Shown: positions 34,884 to 46,029 of the stretch, piece by piece
Position numbering within the stretch: the first letter of the stretch is position 1
How the letters are laid out: each line of letters begins with the position of its first letter
Assembly (NCBI GenBank): GCA_038373885.1
Contig: JAWZYV010013541.1
Span: forward strand, 610,762 to 674,761
Origin: Cheiracanthium punctorium
Taxonomy: Eukaryota > Arthropoda > Arachnida > Araneae > Cheiracanthiidae
DNA: 64,000 bases
Direction of reading: 5' to 3'
The notes under the pieces: model-generated
Seen by the model: the letters and a program-made list of their open reading frames with translations, nothing else
Told to the model about the DNA's origin: nothing
The model's database searches: none
Translations under genes and position numbers: made by a program

Positions 34884-35008
34884 TCTTAATTTTAAATTCC
34901 ATTCAGAATCTGAGAGATATCAGTGCCAAGGAAACCGGTGAGGAACAGGATTCTCTCCGAACAAGATTTATTAAGATGGCGAACCAACTGGTCGCCGGAG
35001 GCGGCTAG
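34884..35008 (+). mobile_element. Miniature element with Helitron-like ends, copy 2
   Basis: It has A|TC at the start and CTAG|T at the end. A short GC stem (GCCG-GAGG-CGGC) overlaps the terminal CTAG, reminiscent of the Helitron 3' hairpin, though true Helitrons leave several bases between. It is close to copy 1 over its full length. Confidence 0.5.
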
Positions 35009-35164
35009 TTAAAAATAGTAAAAGAAAAACGGAAATAAAACTGATAGGCTACATATATGCTATCAGCTATGTACATTGCGAGTCACAAGTACGTCTTTTC
35101 TATTGATAATATTGGAAAAAACAAATTTAAATTCAAAGTAACTTCATAAGATTTTCTCTTGAGC

Positions 35165-35320
35165 ACTCTACAGGGTGTACTAAAAATTTGGCAACGGCTT
35201 TCATTCTTAATCTATTAGAGATAAGTGGAGAATGCTTAACTCTAAAATGTTAAGTTTAATAGTTTTGCACCAAACAAAGAATCGTCGATCGTTGTTTGGT
35301 GCAAAACTACTCGAGTGCTC
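35165..35320 (+). repeat. Mariner-like end fragment with a 17-bp hairpin
   Basis: TACAGGGTGTACTAAAAATT resembles a mariner/MITE left end. Downstream, 35261-35277 and 35292-35308 are perfect inverted 17-mers around a 14-base loop. A related fragment at about 46610-46720 shares TATTAGAGATAAGTG but lacks the hairpin. Confidence 0.5.
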
Positions 35321-35489
35321 CAATAAAACAATTAACGTACTCTTACTTAAATAATGAATGATACTCTGGATACTTTTAAAATTTGCTCTTACTATTATTT
35401 CTTAACTACTTAATTCTGTGCAGTAATTTATTTGTCCGTTGCAAATTGAACAAACGATCATTTTAAATTGACCAGAGTTTGTGACTGGA

Positions 35490-36290
35490 TAGGACTTCCC
35501 CTTCTTTCCTAATCTGACGCCCCGACTACGCCTCTTGTGGCTTCATGCAACGCCCTCGTTACGTCCCTTGTGGACTACGTAACACCCTCGCTGCGGTCGC
35601 TGTTAAAATCCTGTTACCGCTGTCCTTTTCAAAATGAAAATAAACACATAGGTTGACACCATCCAGCTGTATTTAGGATCGCTTTATCTAAATAATAAAT
35701 TTCTTTTATTCTCTACATGTTTCTAAACGATTCCGAAAAGGTGGAGACTGTGATTTCCTATCTTCACGCCTTCGTGTATAAAAACACAAACGGGTCCGAA
35801 AATCAATTAAAAGTAAAAATACTGTAAAGAAAACTCTTACTATATAAGGACGATATAAAACCCTCCCTCCCACCTAAGTAGGAAAAAAAAAAAAATATTG
35901 CATCAAGGGCATTTTTGTGAAAGTGTATCAGTTGGTTGTCAATCTCTAACGGAAAGGCGTCCTGTTCATCACCTACGCTAAGAATTTCCTCTGCGTGCCC
36001 TTATTTCGTACGATTAGCTTCAGTAATTTTTGCTATCTAAAACACAGAAATACGGAAATAAGCCGCATTTCTGCTTTTTGTCCCCTTCCTCTAGTAACAG
36101 CCTCGAGCGGTTTTCATAGAGTTCACCGGAATCATTTTGTAGGAATTGCGTCCAGGTGATCTTCCCTTCGTGGCACTATCGAGCACTGGGGAGAGATTTT
36201 GCACGGCTGATGTAGTATTTAAAAAGAAGGGAATGATTATTTCCCTGATATTGAAAAGGAAGATCCGTCAGGATGCACTCGCATATGCAT
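35490..36290 (+). repeat. Modules B (partial) and C, second locus
   Basis: 35490-35950 carries the GACGCCC..CTACGCCTCTTGTGG and CTGTTACCGCTGTCCTTTTC motifs of module B. 35955-36290 carries module C (CCTTATTTCGTACG, CCCCTTCCTCTAG, AAAAAGAAGGGAATGAT). The B-then-C order is the same as at 38540-40310. Confidence 0.6.
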
Positions 36291-36929
36291 ATATGTATAT
36301 ACTAGCGGCTACCCGCGACTTCGTCCGCGTCGGCTTTAGAATTAGGTCCCGAGAGGAACGAAGCATGTGTGAATAACAAATATGTTTGCAACTAAAGAAA
36401 CAGCATTTAAATATTATTTGTTTTTTTACTTATTTTAAATGAAGTATAATGCATGGTAGTATACTTCATTTAAAATAAGAGAGTACGTAAAATTACTAAA
36501 TTTAGATTTTTTTCAGGCATTTGGCGAATAGAGACAGTTACAACAGTATTTGCGTACTGTTTTGAGTGTTCTTGTAAAAGAAATATTTATGCTATATGCA
36601 TGAATTTTAGCCTATGTTAATCAGGAAAAGTGCAGCTTTCTATTAGCGAAAAAGTTTTAGAATCGGTTCTATAGTTACAGATATACCCATAGAGCGTAAT
36701 GTATTAGAATTATTTTGAGTGTTCCTGTAAAGGAACTATTTGCGCTACATGCATTAATTTTAGCCTATAATACTCAAGAATAGTGTAGCTTACTATCAGT
36801 GAAAAAAGTTTTGCAATCGGTTCAGTACTTACAGAGATACACATAGAGCGTAATGTAATTCTTATGAGTATCCCTATAAAAGAACTATTTGTGATATATG
36901 CATAAAAGGTAGCCTATAACACTCAGAGT

Positions 36930-37150
36930 TCCCCCAGTGTCTAAGAGGGTCTGCTCTCAAACCTGGAAGGCGGGAGGTGCCAGGTTCAAACACCGGTCGC
37001 GCCTGTCGACCTAGCCCTCGCAGTTTTCCGTGTTTTTTTCAAAAACCTCGCGAAAATACGGGCTAGGATCCCTTGGAAAATTCCACACAGAGGAATTCTC
37101 CATATACGCCTAGGACCCTATAGGCCTAGGACCATATAGGCCTAGGACTT
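36930..37150 (+). mobile_element. tRNA-derived SINE-like insertion
   Basis: A tRNA-like head (GTGTCTAAGAGGGTCTGC, B box GGTTCAAACACCG at about 36982) is followed by GCCTGTCGACCTAGCC, GGGCTAGGATCCCTTGG and AATTCCACACAGAGGAATTC. GGCCTAGGAC repeats then follow. It splits the tandem units of the host element. Its exact ends are unclear. Confidence 0.5.
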
Positions 37151-37442
37151 TCAATCAGTGAAGAAAGTTTTAAAATCGGTTTAGTTGCTACAAAATTCCC
37201 ATAGAGCGCAATGCATTAGAATTATTTTGAGTATCTTTGTAAAAGAATTATTTATGCTATATGCTTGAAAGGCTGCCTGTATGTTAAACCAGGGCATAAG
37301 CTATCTTCATTACAAATTTTTCCAACCATTTTTGTGTGATTCAGTCAAAAACATCCAAACACATAAACGTACACCTTTATAGTATTTGTAGGATTTGGAA
37401 ATTTACGAACTTTAGTTAGCGAAACACATCTGGACTTTTCTT

Positions 37443-37613
37443 GGTACTTACCTATTATCCCGGTGGTCATTCCCGCCAAACTGTTTTTTCGTCAAATGAG
37501 TTGCCAAACTGTTGCCAGTCGTATTCAAAACCATTAATAATTTCATGTGCCCGGCATTTATCTCGGCAAAAAATCGCTCGTCTTGGCGGACCGCCGGGAT
37601 AATACGTAAGTAC
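37443..37613. mobile_element. 171-bp MITE with 9-bp target duplication (MULE-like)
   Basis: The left end GGTACTTACCTATTATCCCG and the right end, reverse complemented, GTACTTACGTATTATCCCGG are inverted repeats. Perfect 9-bp direct repeats ACTTTTCTT flank it (37434-37442, 37614-37622). Nine-bp duplications are typical of Mutator-like elements, so that is the likely class, but the TIRs are short for that group. A small GCCAAACTG direct repeat lies inside. Confidence 0.72.
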
Positions 37614-38539
37614 ACTTTTCTTTATTTATGCTTTTTAATTTGGCGTAAAATCAACATCATTTCCATACTTATTTATGTTTTTAAAATGCATGTGATTTTG
37701 CAAATAGAATTTCAGCTTTATTTCAAAAGCATTAATCATTTTGTGCGGGCGATAAAACGGTGTTTAATTAATAGTTAGAAAAGTAATTAAAATTTCCGAG
37801 CCTCAGGTACACTTTACCGAAGTCATGGGTCCAGGCATGCTCAAATTTTCAAAGTTCTGCTTTCTGTAGATTTGTCTGGAGAATATTCATTTTTATTATT
37901 AGAGATGATATATTTGGCATAAAACTGGCATACTTTCCGTATTATTTAATGTTTTTCAGATGCACGTGCTTCTTCATTGAAGTAATAGCATTCTTGTTAG
38001 CTCAAAACATGAATCATATGATACGGGCGAAACTCGACAAGCATGGCAACGTAAAAACGGTTTTTAATTAATAATTAAAAAATTAAAATTCTAAGTAGCC
38101 TATAACCAACTCCAGGGTCCCATCTATATCTAAACCGAAATGCATCCTAATCGATTCAGCGGTTTAGGCGTGAAAGCGTCATAGACAAACAAACAAACAA
38201 ACAAACTCAATTTCGCATTTATAATATTAGTTAGGATATATGTGAAAAATGTAAGGGAGGGCAGGAGGCCCGTGTCCCATCGTAAATTAGTGTTTTTTGG
38301 GGGAGAGCGGCGTTCAAAGGTTGGGGCAACGGTCAGATTTTAATTCTGTGGTCGCTTACGGCCTTATGTATCGTTCTGCACATCAGTGCAAAGTTTGAAC
38401 TCAAGCGGTGTCGAACAGCTTGCGTAAATAACGTAACAAGTTTGGTTTCGGAGAGGACCAATTTGCAGGCGCCACGTCTCTAATTCGTATTCTAGTAGAA
38501 AATTTTCTTTATGAGCAAAGAGCACTATATGGAATCACT

Positions 38540-40310
38540 CATCAAATTACTTTTTGCAATAGTTAATTTTGGTCATGCCTCAACAAACAGTTCTACTAAA
38601 TTCACCGGACATTGTGTTTTTCCGTGAGGCAACTTTTTGCACGTATGACGCTCGTCCGAAACACGTCCTTTAAAAATGTATGAGACCCACTTTCAACATT
38701 TGCCAACAACTTTTCTTTAAAAGTAAAAAGTCTTATTTAGTTTTTTCATTCAAGATGATTTTTGCAATACTTGGTTGCTTCATTGCAAATGCAGCAATCC
38801 ATTATTCTAAATTTACCAGACATTGTGGCTTAATGGCTTAATGTTCCTGGCTTGACGCTACGCCTTCCGTGGCGAGAGTGGACACTCCTTTGTAGCCTCG
38901 AGTGACGCCCTCGTTACAACCCGTGTGGCCTCAGGCGACGCCCCGACTTCGCCCATTCTAAAAACATGTTACTGTTGTCCTTTCGCAAATGAAAATAAAT
39001 ACACGGCACCAAAATCACTATTTATTAACGCGTCATTAAAGTAAAAACAAATTATGTACTCTCCAGTTGCTTAAAAACTTCCCGGAAGGTGGGCGTATAT
39101 CTCCTAAACGGTTACGCCTTCACAGAATAAAAATAATAACTGGTTTGTGTAAAAATCCATCGTAAGTAAAATCTTGTAAAGAAAACTCATGCAAAATAAG
39201 GAATACAATCGCCTCATCCCAATAACAAAGGAAAAGTTATATCAACGGCATTTTTTGCGAAAGTGTATGTGTTTGTAGTTATTTTAACCATTGGCGTCCA
39301 TTGGCAAGTAACGTATATTTCCATGTAGGTGATATCTGAATTTTGTTGAATTGTACTGCGGGGGGGGGGATCCAATTGCCCACCCTTGCCCTTTTTTAGT
39401 CATGCTTATGAATTCAATAATCAGTTCATCTAACTTTGCAAGAAATTCTGGTCTAACACGACGCTCTGGCCACACCCCTTGCTCAAGACATGTTAAGGCA
39501 GTTTTTTACAAAATATATATATATATATATATATGCATGGTAGAAGCATCTGTAGTTGATATCCTGAGATTTGAATTCATTCCTAATGATCGCTATGAAA
39601 CAGTGGACCCGAAATTTCCAGAAAACTTCAGTTAAAGATGGGCGACATCTTTTGATCTGTTTCTTCCTTTGCTCTTCTATATGATTATCCGTTCTCGATA
39701 GGATATAATTCTCAAATTGGTTCGTCCCTTCATGAGTGTATGGGGCTCATTTTACTCAGTGGGATTGTTTTCGTACGGAGACAGATTTAAAAAGTGCCAC
39801 TTAGTTTGGAAATGAAGGAGAGGAAGTCTCTCTCAACGTAATCTTCTTTCCTACCTTATTTCGTTTATGTATTTATTTTTTTTTAGCTTGCATTAGCCAT
39901 TTATCTCTAATAGTTAACGTATAACAGCTCCTGTTACCACACTTTTGGGACACTCGACTCCCTGTGCATGCATATGTTTAGCCCTCTACCCCCCCCCCCA
40001 TTAAATGAATGCTGTCTAATGGACCACCTATCTTAAGGAACTGATATACAAGCCCGATTTCTCATGAAATATCGTAAAACATTGAAATGCTGAATAATCG
40101 GCATTATTTCCCGTCCCCCCCCCCCATAACAGGCACAAGCCAATTTGGAAGCTCACCAGAATCATTTGGTAGAAATTTCCTTAAGCCAAACTTCACGACA
40201 CTGCGCTTGATGCTTTGCAATCTCTCATGGTATTAAAGAAGAAGGGAATGATCTTTTCCCTGATATTTCAAAAGAGAGAAAATCCGCTGGGGACGACAGA
40301 GGCTGTGTTC
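38540..40310 (+). repeat. Modules B and C, third locus
   Basis: 38540-39740 is the longest uninterrupted module B copy and preserves the empty site of the hAT MITE. 39750-40310 passes into module C (AATCATTTGGTAGAAATTTCC, AAGAAGAAGGGAATGATC, TTTCCCTGATATTTCAAAAG). Runs of G or C at 39360, 39990 and 40120 are unstable sites inside the modules. Confidence 0.65.
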
Positions 40311-40317
40311 CCTCAAT

Positions 40318-40408
40318 TCGACTTCGAGATTTTGGTGTATTGACACGTTTTGAGGTCTACTGAATTAATTTATGCCATTTTTACGAGATGTATGTATGTA
40401 TATATGTA

Positions 40409-40443
<35 letters not shown>

Positions 40444-40445
40444 TG
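40318..40445 (+). repeat. Module D start with (GT)n, third copy
   Basis: It matches 14138-14240 (GATTTTGGTGTATTG.CACGT, GAGGTCT.CTGAATT, TTTTACGAGATGTAT) and then runs into a long GT tract (40412-40442). The CTAAACGG part that follows elsewhere is missing here. Confidence 0.65.
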
Positions 40446-40512
40446 TGCATAGAGGGGTGATTTTATTAATGACGTGTGGTCATTAATAAAATTACTCTTT
40501 CAGACCGATGTA

Positions 40513-41725
40513 CAGCTGCGGAAAAAAAATGTCCCACTTGCTCTTTATTTGGCCATTACTCGTTATACAGTAAAGTTATATATACCATTCGTTTACAAAT
40601 AACGTATACTTTAATTTACTATTAATTTAATTTGCATAAGGGGCAGTCTACATATTTAATTCTGCATCAACTTCGTCTTTCTTAATGGAAACACTGTACT
40701 TTGACTTTATTAAACGAAAGAAAACCTTCAAATTACCCTAAATATAAATTTTCACCAATTTTCTGCTATAATTTCCGGAGATATTGCACATTATTTTTTG
40801 CGCGATTTTAAGGAACTTTCTGCAAATTGAAAAACTCTATTTGTAGGTTCCGAACTTTCCGCCTTTCGTTCATTTCGCTTGCGAGAGTTAAAAGAAATAA
40901 ATATTATATTCAAGGGAAACACTGTTTCTATTCTTAAAAGTTCTTTGTGTTGAGAATATCAGGGGTAGAAATTAGAATATTTAGTCAGTGGTCCAAATGA
41001 TACGTGAGTCCATTACTTCCTTGGTTCGTACACATGATTTAAAGGGAAAAATGCAAAACGAATCTTACTATTTTGAAAATCTTTCTAATTTTGAAATTGT
41101 TATTGAGTATTTCTCTTGAAGGTTCGCTTAGAAAGGATAAATGTTGGCAAGTGTGAGAGGCTGTTCTCTGCTCTTCTGACTATCAGCAGGAATGTTACTC
41201 ATCTACGGTCAAACTAGAAGAATGGTTTCATGACTGAAAATTTATTTGTTCGAATTGCATGAAAAAACTCAATTACTTTTTTGCCGATCCAATATTATCA
41301 TTGTGTTTGTTAAAAATTATAATAATAGTAAATTATGTTTGGGACGTTTAGTTCTAATAGTACGAATAAAAGTCAGCTTCTTATTATCAATATTATATGA
41401 GATATGAATTAAAGTATGAAAAAATATTTTAACATAGGGGGAGGGGGATTTTGGGTGCTCATAACTCACTTTTTTCAGTTCAAATTTATTGAAAATTGGT
41501 ATCCGGGTATAAAATGAGCTAAGTTTTTGAAATATGAAGTGAAATCTAGGGGTTGCTATTGGAAAAAAAATGTTAGTGCGAATTTTAATATGGAGACGGT
41601 CCCTTATGCAATTTTTATGTATAGCAAATTAAAGTGTACGTCAATCGCAAACGATTGGTATATGTAACTTTGCTGTACGACGGACGACAGTTGAATAAAG
41701 TGGGACATTTTTTTTCCCGCAGCTA
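40513..41725. mobile_element. 1.2-kb non-autonomous element with ~180-bp TIRs, Tc1/mariner type
   Basis: The left end CAGCTGCGGAAAAAAAATGT and the right end (reverse complement TAGCTGCGGGAAAAAAAATG) are flanked by TA. Homology of the inverted arms extends about 180 bp inward, through a GTAAAGTTATATATACCATT-like stretch and a GCATAAGGG.C.GTCT.CATATT stretch. The centre has no transposase. Long TIRs and TA targets fit Tc1/mariner-type elements. Confidence 0.78.
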
Positions 41726-41739
41726 TACAAAAAAAACTA

Positions 41740-42725
41740 CTCTTTTGGATACTTAAAAATTTTCAGAAAACTTTAAGAAGATCACGAGAGAGGGGTTTCT
41801 ATATGAAAAAACACTCGAACACACCATAAAATGGCTCACGATGCTTTATTCGGAAGAAATCACGCAATTATGGAAAATATTAAAAATACCAATTGACTTT
41901 ATAGAGTATTTAGTGAAAATTAGAGTATTTTAGTGAAACCTTAACATGCCATGTTTCATTGTAGATCGCACTGTATAAGGCACTATCACTTCTTACACAC
42001 TCTTAGACACTGTGACGGATCGTACGCTGAACAATCTGGTTGCTTCAACTTTTGTCATCGCACTTCATACCCTCATAGCTGTTATTGTGGATTGCTTTGA
42101 AAAAATTCCCTTCTAGTTCTAGGTCCGATATGGGCGCAAGAGCCGTAAGAATAGAATCGCCGTTCTGGTTGTTGAGCGAGAAACGCACGACTTTTCTAAG
42201 TAACAACCATTTTCAAACGGCAAGAACAATGAAGAAAGAGGTTTTCGAAGAAGTTTTATTACTTCTGCGTGGCGGGAAAGTTTGCATTTCAACAAGTACC
42301 ACCATTTGGTGGTGACTTCACAAAGTAAATATTTCCATTGACATCTCACTTCTACGGTCTCATTAAGCCCGTGGGTTACATTTGACGACTCCTTTGTGTC
42401 ATTCACTTGCTTTGCGCAAGTAGCGGAAGAATCGTCATTCAAACTAGGACAAAATTAAACACACGCAACGCACTCTTATTCATCATAAGAGTGGTTTGTA
42501 AGAGTTGTAGGAGAACGCTCCTTCCAGTCAGTGTTCCTAATTTAGCCACTTAGTGGCTAGACCTGCTCATGATATCCGTTTCAAATGCAAGAATTTCTTC
42601 TAATAAATAGGTGTATGTTAATGTTTAATAAATATTTGTTAGCATTATGAGCATTCCTTTTCGTTGTAAACTGCTCTAAAAACAATAAAAGACTTTATGA
42701 GAGATATTTCAAACTCAAGCATTCA
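41740..42725. other. Unassigned DNA with an antisense ORF pair
   Basis: Two overlapping ORFs lie at 42085-42315 (+) and 42119-42442 (-, 107 codons). Neither shows a signal peptide, a domain signature or splice evidence. A short hairpin, ACTCTTATTCATCATAAGAG, is at 42473. I make no gene call. Confidence 0.35.
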
Positions 42726-42732
42726 TTGTAAC

Positions 42733-42885
42733 CAGTAGCGTAGCCAAGGGGGGAGGCGTTTCAACCCCCCATGCTGAATTTTTTGCCATACAAAATGTAT
42801 ATTCTTTACTCCGTTATCACACAAACGTATACATGTATGTGAGTTGCAGTAGTCGTAACCCCCTCCATGAAAAATTTCTGGTTAC
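42733..42885. mobile_element. 153-bp hAT-type MITE
   Basis: It starts CAGTAGCGTAGCCAAGGGGG and ends CATGAAAAATTTCTGGTTAC, ends typical of the CAGTGGCGTAGCC class of hAT MITEs. It is flanked by perfect 8-bp repeats ATTGTAAC (42725-42732, 42886-42893). The right end lacks the last few bases of the usual terminus. Confidence 0.7.
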
Positions 42886-42899
42886 ATTGTAACATAGGA

Positions 42900-44455
42900 A
42901 AATATCCTAGCTCATCAATCACTAGCGAATTTACTCAAAAAATTATTCAATATTACATTTCTTTAATAAGCTCTATAATCTCTATATAAGCTCTATAATC
43001 TCTAATAATATGTAAAGCATAATAGCTCAAGGATATCAACTATTTTCTTATATACAGACTAAAAAAATGTCCAGCTTTTATAAATTATGTGCCATTTTAC
43101 CATTAAAAGTAAGTAATATTTATTGAATTTTATATGAACCTCAGCCGCTGATCACTGAGCAAGGGTGGATTTGTATGTTGTAATAGATGTTTCAGCTTTA
43201 AATTCTTCTACGCCTTTTACTTCATCTTTGAATAAAAACGTCCATAGAACGTCCAGTAATGCTTTCTAAACGCGTATTACTGTTCAGAGGACCTGTGTAG
43301 GCTGCCTGGGATACAAAAAACAATCATTATTTCCAAGGAAACCAGCTGATTTGAGCGGATAAGAAAAAAAATATGTTTTTTGGAACAAAACTTTAAAGAT
43401 CTAAAAACCTATTTGAAATATCGAAAAAAAGAAAGGGATATTTTTAAGGTACAGCTGAGTTGTACGTGAACGAAATTTAATTGGACGATAGGAATCAGGG
43501 CGAAATTCCTACAACTCCTAAACGATAATCACAAACTTCGAGCTAGAAAAACGTACTAGCACAGAAAGGTAGCAGAAAGGCTAAAATAATCTTTTTTTTT
43601 TTTTTTTTAAATGGAAAAATACATTTAGACGAATTGTGCTTTGCAATAAGTGTCGTCCAAGGTTTCGTTAAAAAAAATAAGACTTTATAAAACGAATAAT
43701 CTTTATCGGTGTTCCTGTATTCTCGAACGTGACATTAATAACAACGAAGATAACTTTTCTTCTAAGAAAGTTCAGATAAGTCACGATTTGACCTTATCGG
43801 TCAAAAACTAAAGAAGTAATTAAAAGTCGAGAAAGGAAGGACTTGTCACTCCGTGAATTAATTGAGCACATGAGGAATTAAATATTTGAACATGTTTATA
43901 GTCATATTATCGGCTTTTTTAAGTATTGCAGTAAAATCTCAATGCAAAACTATACAAGGAACACAATAAAATTTTGCTACTGATGGATTTGTCGTTGAAA
44001 CGAGAGGCGGTATTGCAATTTAAAGGTTTTAATTGGTTATGACGCATTACATTGCCGGATTAAGCGATCATGGGATCCGTAGCAAATAATACCAAGAGGT
44101 CCAGCTTTCTTATCAAAATAAAGTGAAACACAACTTTTAAGAACACCTGAAAAATCAATTCCTCTAAGTAAATTTCATTCACTGTTTACTAAGTAAGGTT
44201 ATTTAAATGATCTTGTCCCATGATGTCCCTTATCCCCATTGATATAATTTTCCTTTCATATACTTTTTTAAAAAAAGATGCAGGGTTGCCAGATAGCACG
44301 GGGGAATGTTGAAAGTTGTCAAGGTTTGCAAGTCTTGATGATTTATGTTCAAGTTTGCCGCCAAAAAAGATGTCTCCAAATCTGAACCTAGTTTGGCGAT
44401 ATTTTCCATATATGTCGAAAAAGTGGCAAATGCTACTACTCTTCATTACAAAGAA
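42900..44455. other. AT-rich intron-like DNA
   Basis: No gene or known repeat is recognised. ORF pair 44189-44482 (-) and 44316-44504 (+) overlap antisense and show no domain. Confidence 0.4.
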
Positions 44456-44459
44456 GAGA

Positions 44460-46020
44460 AGTATAGTTAAAATATGCATCATGAAGATTGTAAAACAGTT
44501 TTAGAAGGCGAATTTAATATAGATTTCATTTCCAAAGAAGTGCTTTACGGAACAAGGAAGACAAATACGGTACATTCATGAATTATGATAGACTTTCCAA
44601 ACAGTATTTATAAAAAATTAAGTATAGTTAGAATATGCCTGGCGAAGGTTGTAAAACAGAATTTTAGTAGACAATTTTAATACAGATTTCAATTCTGAAT
44701 AGTTTTTTATGGAACAAGAAAGACTAACACGGCATTCTCATGGATTAGGAGACGCATTCCAGACAGTATTTATAAAAGTTAAATATAGTAAGAATATGCT
44801 TGGCAAATATTATAAAGCAGTTTTAGTAGGCGATTTTACAGTGTTTTTCGATATCAAAGACGCATTTTATGGAACAAAGAAGACAGGCAGAATCATGGAT
44901 TATGATGTCTTTTGGTAGAAGAAAGGCAAATAGGTCGGACGCATGCATCACGATACGCTTTTAATCTATAGCACTTTCGTGTGTGTTTAAAATATAAAAG
45001 TGTTTCTTTTTTTTTCAAAGTTGCATCATTTTTATTTTTTTCTGCAATAGTTGCACTCATAATGCGTCAGTTTCTAAAAGCAGAAAAAATTCAATGGAAC
45101 AATTTATTTATTAAAATAAATGAATAAATAATAAGGAAATTTAATTATTAATGATACAGATATTACACCTTTTTTATGAAAAATGCTTTATAAGTTTACC
45201 ATTAACTTTGCATTTCAATATTTGCCCATGGACATGTGAGAAAAATAAATTTCGGAATTTTACAATATTTCGGTTTTTGTTTTTGTTTTGATAATCAAAA
45301 CCAAAAGACCTATGTAACAACCCTATGCATAAGTTATACAGAGCATCAGCGTTTCATACTAACTGAACAGATCTTAAATTGTTATGTTGTTGAAGATTAT
45401 TTTAACACAGAATTTAATTCTGAAAAGTGTTTTATGAAACAAGAAATACAAATACAGTGAAATCATTGATTATGGTATTATTTTAAATTTAATAGAAGAA
45501 GGAAGACAAATAGGCCCGACGCATGGATTATGATACGTTTTTAATCTATAGCACTTTAAGTGCTTCAGATTATTCTTTTCAAATTGCGCCAAATTTTTTT
45601 TATTAACAGCGAAGATTGAACGTATAATTTATCAGTTTCTAAAAGCAGAAAAAATTGAATGGAATAATTGACTTCGTAAAAATAAATTAATAATAAGCAA
45701 AGGAATTTAATTATTATCGGTATATATGTACAGTATTCTTTTTTATAAAACAAATACATTATTAGTTTTACCATTAACTTCAAATTCCATTATTTACGCA
45801 TGGACACGTGATAGAAAAAAGTCTAATTTTTCAAACATTTCGATTCCATTTTTGATAATTGAAATTAAAAAGAAACTATGTAACATAGCTCTTTGCATAT
45901 GTTATATATTGTACCAGCATTCCATACTGAATGTACTCGTCTTAAATGATAGCACAGCTGCAGATGATAAACTAATGTTCATATTATGCAATTATGTTTT
46001 TGGTAGATAATAAAAACGAA
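44460..46020 (+). repeat. Two-level tandem array (162-bp units within ~565-bp units)
   Basis: Three units of about 162 bp (starting near 44460, 44622, 44784) share ATATAGTTA.AATATGC, GTAAAACAG.TTTTAG and GGAACAA.GAAGAC. A larger segment recurs: 44920-45300 and 45484-45840 share CGACGCATG.AT.A.GATACG, TTTTAATCTATAGCACTTT, CAGTTTCTAAAAGCAGAAAA and ATGGACA.GTGA. A trace of the same unit lies at 34490-34590. ORFs within are by-products. Confidence 0.7.
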
Positions 46021-46029
46021 GACGATAAA

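Larger units (their letters stand above)
36304..38237 (+). mobile_element. Interspersed repeat with head, ~165-bp tandem units and AAAC tail
   Basis: Head CTAGCGGCTACCCGCGACTT; tail GACAAACAAACAAACAAACA followed by CGCATTTATAATATTAG. Inside are at least four diverged units sharing CATAGAGCG(T/C)AATG, ATTATTTTGAGT, AAAGAA.TATTT.TGCTATATGC and a CGGTT.AGT..TACA motif. It is interrupted by a SINE (36930-37150) and by a 171-bp MITE (37443-37613). The plan parallels 23466-24905 although the sequences differ. Confidence 0.6.

Noticed and set aside
42119..42442. 107-codon minus-strand ORF
   Set aside because: It has no domain, no signal sequence and no splice context, and is overlapped by an antisense ORF of similar quality.
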